A stretch of DNA of 64,000 nucleotides from Gammaproteobacteria bacterium. Lineage in GTDB: Bacteria; Pseudomonadota; Gammaproteobacteria; RBG-16-57-12. The number at the start of each line of letters is the position of its first letter. Within the stretch, counting starts at the first letter, position 1. The notes under the pieces were generated by a model that made no database searches, was not told where the DNA came from, and worked only from the letters and a program-made list of their open reading frames with translations. Shown here one piece after another: positions 35,651-43,060 of the stretch. The translations under genes and the position numbers were made by a program. The stretch is from positions 1-64,000 of the forward strand of contig JAFLJP010000053.1 of assembly GCA_022712945.1 (NCBI GenBank). The letters run 5' to 3'.

Positions 35651-36772
35651 ATGAGCTCAAAGCTGAACAATAAACTTTCGATTATGGAAGTCATCTATGC
35701 ATTTGATCTTGGGGGTTCAGAGCAGCTATCTGCAACCATTGCCAGAAAATTGCACGAAAGAGGGTTTCCCGTCTCAGTTTGTTCGTTAACCAGTTTGGAA
35801 GGCCCTATTCGCAACCAGCTAGAAGAGAGTGGTATCTCTTGTTTCTCTGCAGGAATGGGGCGCGTGCCACGGTTACGTTTCATGTATACCCTTTATGGGA
35901 TTTTTCGTAAAGAAAAGCCAAGTGTCGTCCATATTCATCACATCCCCCTATTTATACAGGCATATCTTCCCGCCAAACTTGCGGGTATTAAAAAAATTGT
36001 TTTAACAGAACACTCGAATCATCTTACAAAAAATGAATCCCGCTTAAAAAAATTATCCCGTTTTTTTAGTAAACGTGCAGACGTAGTGACAACCATCCAC
36101 GATGGCTTGCGTGAGTTTTTTATAAAGGACCTCGGTGTTCCTGAAAAGAGAGTTATTACTGTAGCCAATGGAGTTGATACCAATAAGTTTTCACCAGTTA
36201 AGGCCGCTGCGGTTGCTGGTTTGGAGGGTAGTCAGTTTGTTATTTCGTGTATTGGTCGTTTAGTACCTGAAAAGGATCACGAAAACCTTTTTCATGCAGT
36301 AAGACGGCTGATTGATGGCGGGGTTTCTAATTTTGAGGTTCTTGTTGTTGGTGATGGTCCTCGCTTTGACGAATTACGCAGCTGTATTGAAAAATTAAAT
36401 ATATCAGCTTATGTGAAGATGCTTGGTGCACGGAATGATGTCATTGGCATACTTCGGAGGAGTGACGTTGTTGTTCTTTCTTCAAAAACTGAAGGATTAC
36501 CTATGGTTCTTCTTGAGGCTATGAGTGCTGGAGTGCCATGTATTGCTACGGCCGTAGGGGGTATTCCTCAGTTGCTCAGTGATGGTGGGGGTGTTGTTGT
36601 TCCGCCGCAAGATAGTGAATCGCTTGCCGGTGCTATAAAAGATGCCTATGAAAATCGAGCTGAATTGGTCATGCTCGGTGAGCGTGCAAGACAGCGTGTT
36701 GTTGATCATTATGATATCGAACGCATAGTTGATCGATATATCAATGTGTTCAACGAAAAGACAGACCCGTAA
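35651..36772 (+). CDS. Glycosyltransferase family 4
   Basis: 373 aa, GT-B fold. It opens IMEVIYAFDLGGSEQLSATI, with the G-G-x-E loop typical of GT4 acceptor sites. The donor domain has SCIGRLVPEKDHENLFHAV, VLVVGDGPRFDELRSCIEKL and SSKTEGLPMVLLEAMSAGVPCIAT. The ordered pair of GT4 genes implies two successive retaining additions. Eight bases separate its stop from the chosen start of the sulfotransferase gene. Confidence 0.9.
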   Translation: MSSKLNNKLSIMEVIYAFDLGGSEQLSATIARKLHERGFPVSVCSLTSLEGPIRNQLEESGISCFSAGMGRVPRLRFMYTLYGIFRKEKPSVVHIHHIPLFIQAYLPAKLAGIKKIVLTEHSNHLTKNESRLKKLSRFFSKRADVVTTIHDGLREFFIKDLGVPEKRVITVANGVDTNKFSPVKAAAVAGLEGSQFVISCIGRLVPEKDHENLFHAVRRLIDGGVSNFEVLVVGDGPRFDELRSCIEKLNISAYVKMLGARNDVIGILRRSDVVVLSSKTEGLPMVLLEAMSAGVPCIATAVGGIPQLLSDGGGVVVPPQDSESLAGAIKDAYENRAELVMLGERARQRVVDHYDIERIVDRYINVFNEKTDP

Positions 36773-36779
36773 TCTGTCT

Positions 36780-37760
36780 ATGAATAAGTTGAAACAGATT
36801 GTATCTAAGTCAGATTTTCTATCTAGGATTGCCAAGTCCTCGCTATGTTATTACGAATCGATGGTCGGTACCCGAATGGCCAGGACTCTGCACAAGGAAG
36901 AATTAAAACGGGCGGCCACGGTAAAAAATGCGTTGGATACGATTCGCCAGCGTTGGCCAAATACGGATAGCGGTGAAAAAGAGAGTCCTATTTTTATTTT
37001 ATCAGCAGGTTGGCGGTCGGGTTCAACTTTGCTTCAACGTTTGGTCATGTCTAAGGATAATATCCTGGTTTGGGGAGAGCCATATTCTCATTCGGGGTTG
37101 TTTGATGGGCTGGCAATGCCAATAAAAGCACTTACCCAAAACTGGCCTGCCGATCATTGGTTTATTGATCACTATGCTCCCGCTGAATTGAGTAACTTGT
37201 GGGTGGCTAATCTGTATCCTGATGTCAGAGCCCTGCAAAAAGCCAACCTCTGTTATATGCAGGCACTCTTTAAACACCCCGCTGAAGAGTTGGGGTTTTC
37301 TCGGTGGGGAGTTAAGGATGTACGTCTTACTATAGATCATGCTCATTTTCTTAAATGGCTATATCCACATGCAAAATTTTTGTTTCTCTATCGTAATCCC
37401 TATAAAGCGTATATGTCATACCGTCCAGCTAGAAGCTGGTATAAACAATGGCCTAACCAGCCGGTTTTCACCCCCAAAGCTTTTGCCGAGCATTGGCTCG
37501 AGCTGCTATCAGGATATATTGATGGCCAGGAAGAAATTGGTGGGCTTCTTATTCAATATGAAGATCTCTGTGGAGACTCTTTCGATGTGGGGCCGCTACA
37601 GGATTATTTAGGAATGGCTATCGATTCATCGGTTCTAAAAAATAAAGTGGGTGGGAGTTATACAAAATCATCCGATGTGCCGGGATATGAATTGCGACAA
37701 GTCAGGCGTATTGTTGAACCGCTGGCATCCAGCGTAGGTTATAAATATGGGGAATGGTAA
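36780..37760 (+). CDS. Sulfotransferase
   Basis: 326 aa from ATG 36780; the in-frame ATG at 36729 would lie inside the previous gene. The 5'-phosphosulfate loop is FILSAGWRSGSTLLQRLVM and the 3'-phosphate region is FLFLYRNPYKAYMSYRPAR. Other family features are WGVKDVRLTIDHAHFLKWLYP and IQYEDLCGD. Its similarity to the other three sulfotransferases of this locus is confined to these motifs, so it likely has a different target position on the sugar. Confidence 0.82.
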   Translation: MNKLKQIVSKSDFLSRIAKSSLCYYESMVGTRMARTLHKEELKRAATVKNALDTIRQRWPNTDSGEKESPIFILSAGWRSGSTLLQRLVMSKDNILVWGEPYSHSGLFDGLAMPIKALTQNWPADHWFIDHYAPAELSNLWVANLYPDVRALQKANLCYMQALFKHPAEELGFSRWGVKDVRLTIDHAHFLKWLYPHAKFLFLYRNPYKAYMSYRPARSWYKQWPNQPVFTPKAFAEHWLELLSGYIDGQEEIGGLLIQYEDLCGDSFDVGPLQDYLGMAIDSSVLKNKVGGSYTKSSDVPGYELRQVRRIVEPLASSVGYKYGEW

Positions 37761-37849
37761 TTTCTTCCCAGCAGGTGTGTGCAAAGCAACCATTGCTAAA
37801 AATTCGACACGCTGCCTATTAATGTACCCATTGAGAGCCTGATAGTCTA

Positions 37850-38710
37850 ATGCTTAAGTCATTGCAAGCTAACTTTAATAAAGCTTACTTAACGCTACTG
37901 ATGCAGTCACCAGTGCAAAGTTTACTATTGCCCTTTGGGCATCCGCTCAATCCAGATCGTTGGATTTTTATTGTTGGCTGTTATAATTCTGGCACAACCT
38001 TGTTGGCAAGTATGCTGAGGAAGCATCCTATGTTGGCGGGAATGCTAAATGAAGGCGCATTTTTAACGAACAAACTTCCGTATCCTGAACAACAAGGCTG
38101 GCCTCGCATGTGGACTCAGTGTCTTGATTATGTTCGCATTGCTCCTGATGATCCAGGGGCCGCTGAAAGAGCTGAGCAAATAAAAAAACACTGGTCTCTC
38201 TGGTACCCGCGCGACTCAAAAAATCTTATTGAAAAATCGATTGCCAATTTGGCTAGGATGCCCTATCTCCAGGCGCATTTTAAACCCGCATATTTTATCT
38301 ATATCGTAAGAAATGGTTATGTTGTTTCAAAAGGGATTCAACGCAAGGCGAATTACAAACGGTGGAACTCCCCATATAAGGATAAGGGTTATCCTATTGG
38401 CTTGTGTGCGGAGCAGTGGAGTAGATCAGATGAAATTGCCCAGGCAGATAGCAAGCTGTTAGATAACTTCTTGGCAATCACGTATGAGGACTTTACCGAA
38501 AACCCATCAGAAATCCTAAATAAAATAACAGAGTTTCTCGGTATTCCCCCTATGCCAGAAGATGTTCTGGGGATGGGGTGGAATATTCATGAGGTCAACT
38601 CCAAAATTAAAAACATGAATGATCAAAGTTTGAAGCAGCTTTCGCTTGACGATGTCGAGATAATTGAGGGAGTGGCCGGTGAAACGTTGAATAGATATGG
38701 GTATACATGA
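37850..38710 (+). CDS. Sulfotransferase
   Basis: 286 aa. Motifs: WIFIVGCYNSGTTLLASMLRKHP (5'-phosphosulfate loop, about 37-59), YFIYIVRNGYVVSKGIQRKA (3'-phosphate motif) and ITYEDFTENPSEILNKITEFLGI, the C-terminal block common to sugar sulfotransferases. No signal peptide, so it acts in the cytoplasm on lipid-linked or nucleotide-linked sugars. Spaced 89 bases after the preceding sulfotransferase gene. Confidence 0.82.
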   Translation: MLKSLQANFNKAYLTLLMQSPVQSLLLPFGHPLNPDRWIFIVGCYNSGTTLLASMLRKHPMLAGMLNEGAFLTNKLPYPEQQGWPRMWTQCLDYVRIAPDDPGAAERAEQIKKHWSLWYPRDSKNLIEKSIANLARMPYLQAHFKPAYFIYIVRNGYVVSKGIQRKANYKRWNSPYKDKGYPIGLCAEQWSRSDEIAQADSKLLDNFLAITYEDFTENPSEILNKITEFLGIPPMPEDVLGMGWNIHEVNSKIKNMNDQSLKQLSLDDVEIIEGVAGETLNRYGYT

Positions 38711-38733
38711 GTATCAAACGGTTCATGTTCCTC

Positions 38734-38764
38734 AGGGAATCCCTGAATAAGTCTGGTTAGAAAA
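38734..38764. repeat. Solo end of the fold-back MITE
   Basis: GGAATCCCTGAATAAGTCTG followed by GTTAGAAAA matches the reverse complement of the right end of the element at 7793-7958 (GGAAACTCTGAATAAGTCTG). Only one end is present. Confidence 0.55.
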
Positions 38765-38902
38765 ATATTCTATCGCTGAAGTGATGAGTGGATTCACAGT
38801 TCACCGCCTGCTTTCGGTTGCGTTTGTGCGTGCGGATGTGACTTGTACAAAAGTCTTAATTAATAGTAATGACAAGTTCAAAATGGTGAGGCTAGATCAA
38901 AA

Positions 38903-39601
38903 ATGGAATCTAAAATTTTCTGTATTGGATTTAACAAAACAGGAACAACATCGCTTGATAAATTATTTCGGCTGTGGGGTATGGCTTCTTTTCATGGAGA
39001 GTACCATGAGCTATCTTTTGATAATGATTTATTGAAGGAATATCAGTGTTTTAGTGATGGTGAATCTCATGATTTTAAGGGCTTGTATAGCGCTTTTGAT
39101 GATAGCAAATTTATCTTGAATACTAGAAAGCTGGATGATTGGTTGGTGAGTCGAATCAAGCATGTTGAATACCGGATGAGTCATCATTTGCCTATCGGTT
39201 GGATGGCAAAGGAGTACATAAAGGACCCCCAGTTGGTATTGCAGAGCTGGATTAATCGAAGAGTAAAATACTATCAGGATGCTTTAGATTTCTTTTCGAA
39301 TAAGGAAGAGAGTCTTCTTATTGTCAATGTGTGTGACTGCTCAAATCAGCGTGAACTTATTGTCGAAATTGCTTCATTTTTGAATATAGATGATGGTGGG
39401 TTTGAGAAGCTACCGCGTGAAAATCTTGCAACCCGGCGTGGTGAAAGCTCTGTTGGGCCGGGAGTAAGGCGCCAGCTTAAAAATATTTTCTCAAAAAAAT
39501 ACACCGCTCGTGATGAGAGCTTAATTAGGAATGAGGTTAATGAGGCGCTAAGAGTATCAGGAATACCAGAGTCAGAATGGCGTAGTGATGGCCTTTCTTG
39601 A
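38903..39601 (+). CDS. Sulfotransferase-fold protein
   Basis: 232 aa. The 5'-phosphosulfate loop is FCIGFNKTGTTSLDKLFRLWG (about 6-26). FDDSKFILNTRKLDDWLVSRIKH follows, in the place of the 3'-phosphate motif. This resembles the short sulfotransferases often annotated sulfotransferase family protein. It is the fourth sulfotransferase of the locus. The 192 bases before it hold a repeat end and no gene. GGTGAGG lies about eleven bases before the ATG. Confidence 0.78.
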   Translation: MESKIFCIGFNKTGTTSLDKLFRLWGMASFHGEYHELSFDNDLLKEYQCFSDGESHDFKGLYSAFDDSKFILNTRKLDDWLVSRIKHVEYRMSHHLPIGWMAKEYIKDPQLVLQSWINRRVKYYQDALDFFSNKEESLLIVNVCDCSNQRELIVEIASFLNIDDGGFEKLPRENLATRRGESSVGPGVRRQLKNIFSKKYTARDESLIRNEVNEALRVSGIPESEWRSDGLS

Positions 39602-39640
39602 TCGAGTCAGGTGACTGGGTTGAAATAATAGAGAGGGCAC

Positions 39641-39670
39641 AAAAAAGCCCCGCATTATGCAGGGCTTTTT
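39641..39670. terminator. Bidirectional terminator between convergent genes
   Basis: AAAAAAGCCC pairs with GGGCTTTTT around CGCATTATGCA, itself with a GCAT/ATGC pairing. It has T runs on both strands, so it can end both the sulfotransferase transcript and the PEP-CTERM transcript. Confidence 0.85.
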
Positions 39671-39691
39671 AGGTGGTGTAACAAGCTTACT

Positions 39692-40273
39692 TTATGACTT
39701 GCGACGACGACGCGTAGCAACACCTGCCATAAGAAGGCCCATGCCCATCAGTGCAATCATGCCTGGCTCTGGCACATCAACTGTCAGGCTTTTAACTCTG
39801 AAACCATTGTCGCTCATGCCAGCAAATTCAAATGTTGTTGCAGACCAGTTATTGAAGTTCAACGACGTAAGGAAAGTACCGCCAGTAGTGATGAACTCAT
39901 TGATGAAGCTGATGTTAGTCAGTTCAGTTCCGTCACCCGAGATCCGGAAGTCTGAGCCGCTCATTGATCTAGCTGACTCAAATACAATGCCGCTAAGCAG
40001 TGATACTGCGTTAGGCGTGAAAGTAAATGAAACGCTTTCACCGGTGCTTGTATAAGCATCCATGCCAACGCCAACACCTTGGCGGGTGTTATAGAGATCA
40101 GCACTTCCCGACATGGTTACTGTCGTTCCCATTTGGCTCATTGAAGGGCTTGTTACAAGGTGAACACCTGATGTGGCGCTATCAAACTCGAATGTGACAG
40201 GGGCAGCTGATGCGCTACCTGCGGTACCCAGCAGGGCGATAATGGCAACAGGTAATAACTGTTTGATTTTCAT
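39692..40273 (-). CDS. PEP-CTERM sorting domain protein
   Basis: 193-aa exported protein. A signal peptide (KIKQLLPVAIIALLGTAGSASA) is followed by a beta-rich, Ser/Thr-rich body of about 140 residues with no Cys, then a textbook PEP-CTERM tail: VPEPGMIAL, a hydrophobic helix and the basic end ATRRRRKS. XrtA would cut at the tail and move the protein to the extracellular matrix. It is the only PEP-CTERM protein in the window. It has a sigma-54 promoter (40318-40333), matching control by PrsK/PrsR, and a shared terminator downstream. GGAG lies ten bases before the ATG. Confidence 0.93.
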   Translation of the reverse strand: MKIKQLLPVAIIALLGTAGSASAAPVTFEFDSATSGVHLVTSPSMSQMGTTVTMSGSADLYNTRQGVGVGMDAYTSTGESVSFTFTPNAVSLLSGIVFESARSMSGSDFRISGDGTELTNISFINEFITTGGTFLTSLNFNNWSATTFEFAGMSDNGFRVKSLTVDVPEPGMIALMGMGLLMAGVATRRRRKS

Positions 40274-40654
40274 TTTTACTTTTCTCCGTAAGATTTAATG
40301 TAAGCGCTCACCTACATGCTTATTTCATGCCACATTTATAATTTCTTTAAATAACAGTGAGGTAAATATCTTTTTTTGTGAAGTCGGGCGCCTTGTGTAA
40401 AGAATGCCGACACCAAATAGGGTGTCCTACGTTTCTGTCTATTTTGGTAGTGGTAACTCATGCCTTGGGGCCGGGAGTAGGGTTTTTCTTGGTTCTCATC
40501 ACTTTTTTGGGTGCCATAGGGAGTGTCGGATCTGAAAAGCTGGGAGATGATCATTGCGTTAGGGGTATATTTTTTAAAATTAGCCTTTCTAAGAGCTCTA
40601 ATATTGACGTAGACTACGTCACCCTTGGCTATCAATAATATAAGTGTTGTAACG
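40274..40654. other. 381-base divergent intergenic region
   Basis: Holds the sigma-54 promoter of the PEP-CTERM gene and, on the other side, the leader of the flippase gene. I see no gene in it. Nothing else in the central 200 bases was recognised. Confidence 0.5.
40318..40333 (-). promoter_or_regulatory. Sigma-54 promoter of the PEP-CTERM gene
   Basis: Read on the minus strand the site is TGGCATGAAATAAGCA, with the invariant GG and GC exactly ten bases apart as in the TGGCAC-N5-TTGC consensus. Transcription would start near 40306, giving a leader of about 33 bases. The AT-rich 100 bases upstream are where PrsR would bind; no box could be defined from one example. Confidence 0.75.
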
Positions 40655-42130
40655 ATGGAAAGTAGCAATTCAGTAATAAAGCGCTTGTTGTCGCACTCTG
40701 CGATATATTGGATTGGAACATTCCTGACCAATATGATTGGCTTTTTTTTGATTCCTCTCTATACGAGGTATTTGCAGCCAGCTGATTATGGTGTCCTTGA
40801 GCTTTTAGTGCTTTCGATCAATATTGTCACTCTTCTTATTGGACTTCAGTTAACCAATGCTGTCGCCAAATTTTATGACAGTGCGGAAGGTCGTGATAAT
40901 AAAAATAAGGTTGTTAGTACAGCAATTATCCTGATTGTATTAATTGCCGGGCTGGCTTTTTCTAGTCTAATTTTCTCCTCCGATAGGGTGTCAGCACTTG
41001 TTTTTGGGAGTGCGGAATATAGCCAGCTATTTCAAATCGTTTTTGCAGCGGCTTTTTTCGGCATTATTATGCAAATCCCCCTCTTACTCTTACGCCTCCA
41101 TGATAAGAGTAAGCAATTTGTTGTTATTACCTTGATTCGGGTTGTCGTGACGGTGGGGTTGACCATTTATTTTGTGGTTGCACTTGAATTGGGGGTTTTG
41201 GGGATTGTATCGGCCAACGCCATTGTCACCGCTTTAATTTGTGGCTATTTATTGACAACCACTCTGGCCAAAGTTGGTTTTGGGTTTTCTTCTTTCTATA
41301 CTAAGGAAATGGTTGTTTACAGTGCGCCCTTGGTTCCTGCGGCCATTGGTATGTTCGTGATTCACTTTTCTGACAGATTTTTCCTTAATCATTACTCAAC
41401 CTTGGAAGAGCTTGGCCTTTATTCCCTAGCTTATAAATTTGGGTTTTTATTGGCTCCCCTACTCATTCAACCTTTTGGCTTGATTTGGGGGGCGAAAATG
41501 TTTGAAATTTACCGTCTTGAAAATAGCCATGATATTCTGAGAAAAATATTTCGTGGTTACGCATTTTTAGTGATTACCGCTTTATTTCTACTTTCACTAT
41601 TTATTAATGAAATTATGATTATCATGACGACGCCTCAATACTATTCAGCGGCAAATCTGGTACCCATAATAGCGTTGGCATATGCTCTGAATGCAATCAA
41701 TAGATTGGTAATGACCCCTTTTTATACGGAGAAAAAGACCAAGTTTATCGGGCTTATTAACTCTTCGGCGGCGATCGTTTGTATCGTACTTAACTTTGCC
41801 CTGATTGAATCATTTGGTGGTCTTGGTGCTGCAGTGGCAACATTGCTGACATTTGGCTTTATTTTAATCTTGAATGTATATTTTAGTGGCAAAATAAGTA
41901 CGATGAGATGGCCGTGGTCGTCTTTGATTAAGATCATCGGGATTACCATAACCTTGTTCATTTTGAGCGAGTTGGTTGATATTGACAATCTTGCCTTATC
42001 GTTAGCCTTTAAGGTCATTCTCTTTATTACATTTTTGACTCTGGTGTATTACTCCAACTACTTTGATAAGCGGTATGTTAAAAAAATGGTTGGAAAAATA
42101 CGCACCAAAGCACAAACAATCACCCAATAA
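40655..42130 (+). CDS. Polysaccharide flippase (Wzx/MATE-like)
   Basis: 491 aa with about fourteen hydrophobic helices. It opens IKRLLSHSAIYWIGTFLTNMIGFFLIPLYTRYLQPADYGVLELL, the classic start of the polysaccharide biosynthesis (Wzx) family. It would move the lipid-linked repeat unit across the inner membrane to the Wzy-like protein at 24760. I chose ATG 40655 over an upstream in-frame TTG (40625). The following GT2 gene is four bases away. Confidence 0.9.
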   Translation: MESSNSVIKRLLSHSAIYWIGTFLTNMIGFFLIPLYTRYLQPADYGVLELLVLSINIVTLLIGLQLTNAVAKFYDSAEGRDNKNKVVSTAIILIVLIAGLAFSSLIFSSDRVSALVFGSAEYSQLFQIVFAAAFFGIIMQIPLLLLRLHDKSKQFVVITLIRVVVTVGLTIYFVVALELGVLGIVSANAIVTALICGYLLTTTLAKVGFGFSSFYTKEMVVYSAPLVPAAIGMFVIHFSDRFFLNHYSTLEELGLYSLAYKFGFLLAPLLIQPFGLIWGAKMFEIYRLENSHDILRKIFRGYAFLVITALFLLSLFINEIMIIMTTPQYYSAANLVPIIALAYALNAINRLVMTPFYTEKKTKFIGLINSSAAIVCIVLNFALIESFGGLGAAVATLLTFGFILILNVYFSGKISTMRWPWSSLIKIIGITITLFILSELVDIDNLALSLAFKVILFITFLTLVYYSNYFDKRYVKKMVGKIRTKAQTITQ

Positions 42131-42133
42131 AAA

Positions 42134-43045
42134 ATGCCTATGAACAACTATAATGAAGAGCCTCTCGTTAGCGTAATTATTCCAACGTATAACAGCGCAC
42201 AGTTTATTCCTAACTCGGTCTCGAGTGTGGCGAGTCAAACATACCCTAATATTGAAATTTTGATTATCGATGATGGATCAACTGATGATACAGAAATAGT
42301 TGTTCAGGCGTTGCCGGGTTCCATACGCTACATAAAGCAGATTAATAGTGGCCCGTCATCGGCCCGTAATCGAGGTATAGCGCAAAGCAAAGGGAAGTAC
42401 ATCGCCTTTTTGGATGTTGATGACGAATGGGAACCCTCTAAAATCGAAAACCAGGTTGCCTTGTTTGAAAATGACAAAAGCTTATCTATTGTGGCGGCCA
42501 GTTATGTGAGGTGTGATGCTGATTTATCGCCTGTTGAAACTATTTGCCTTGAAATACCTTCCAAAAATAAGGGCGTGGTTCCCTTCCGGATGCTTCTTGA
42601 AAAAAACCAACTATTGACCTCCAGTATTATGCTTAGAAAGCAGACACTTGATGTGTGCGGTTTTTTTGATGAAAAAATACGGTTTGGTGAAGATTGGGAT
42701 TTATGGGTACGAGCTGCCCAATTAGGGGGGATTGGTTACCTACAGACTCCGCTTGCTAAATACCGTGCTCATGGGGGAGGATTAACAGGAAAACTTGATG
42801 ATAAAAATATGCAGGACTGGTTAGAAGTGATCAGAAAAAACAAGCTGCGCGCAGATAATTGGTATGATAAAAACATCACCTACAGAAAATCATTAAGTTG
42901 GTATTTATACAACTACTCTTATCTTGAGCGGGTTCGTGGGCGAGGGGGCGAAAGCAAAAAAAAGGGGATCAAGGCCGCTATTGTTTGGCCCTTTTCGATA
43001 CGTACATTGCGCATAATAAAAGGCTTGTTTGTTAGATCGTTGTAG
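42134..43045 (+). CDS. Glycosyltransferase family 2
   Basis: 303 aa GT-A enzyme with no membrane helix. Motifs: VSVIIPTYNSAQFIPNSVSSV, ILIIDDGSTDDTEIVVQAL, INSGPSSARNRGIAQSKG, the metal-binding YIAFLDVDDEWEP and GEDWDLWVRAAQLG. It adds one sugar on the cytoplasmic face. It is the last gene of the EPS region; 15 bases later it meets the convergent hydrogenase gene. Confidence 0.9.
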   Translation: MPMNNYNEEPLVSVIIPTYNSAQFIPNSVSSVASQTYPNIEILIIDDGSTDDTEIVVQALPGSIRYIKQINSGPSSARNRGIAQSKGKYIAFLDVDDEWEPSKIENQVALFENDKSLSIVAASYVRCDADLSPVETICLEIPSKNKGVVPFRMLLEKNQLLTSSIMLRKQTLDVCGFFDEKIRFGEDWDLWVRAAQLGGIGYLQTPLAKYRAHGGGLTGKLDDKNMQDWLEVIRKNKLRADNWYDKNITYRKSLSWYLYNYSYLERVRGRGGESKKKGIKAAIVWPFSIRTLRIIKGLFVRSL

Positions 43046-43060
43046 TTGTATGAGCTGAAT

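Noticed and set aside
38781..39035. 84-codon open frame ahead of the fourth sulfotransferase gene
   Set aside because: It overlaps the sulfotransferase in another frame, and the sulfotransferase has the motifs and a better start.
40336..40731. 131-codon minus-strand open frame upstream of the PEP-CTERM gene
   Set aside because: It would cover the flippase start, has no ribosome site and resembles no family; the sigma-54 promoter lies at its edge.
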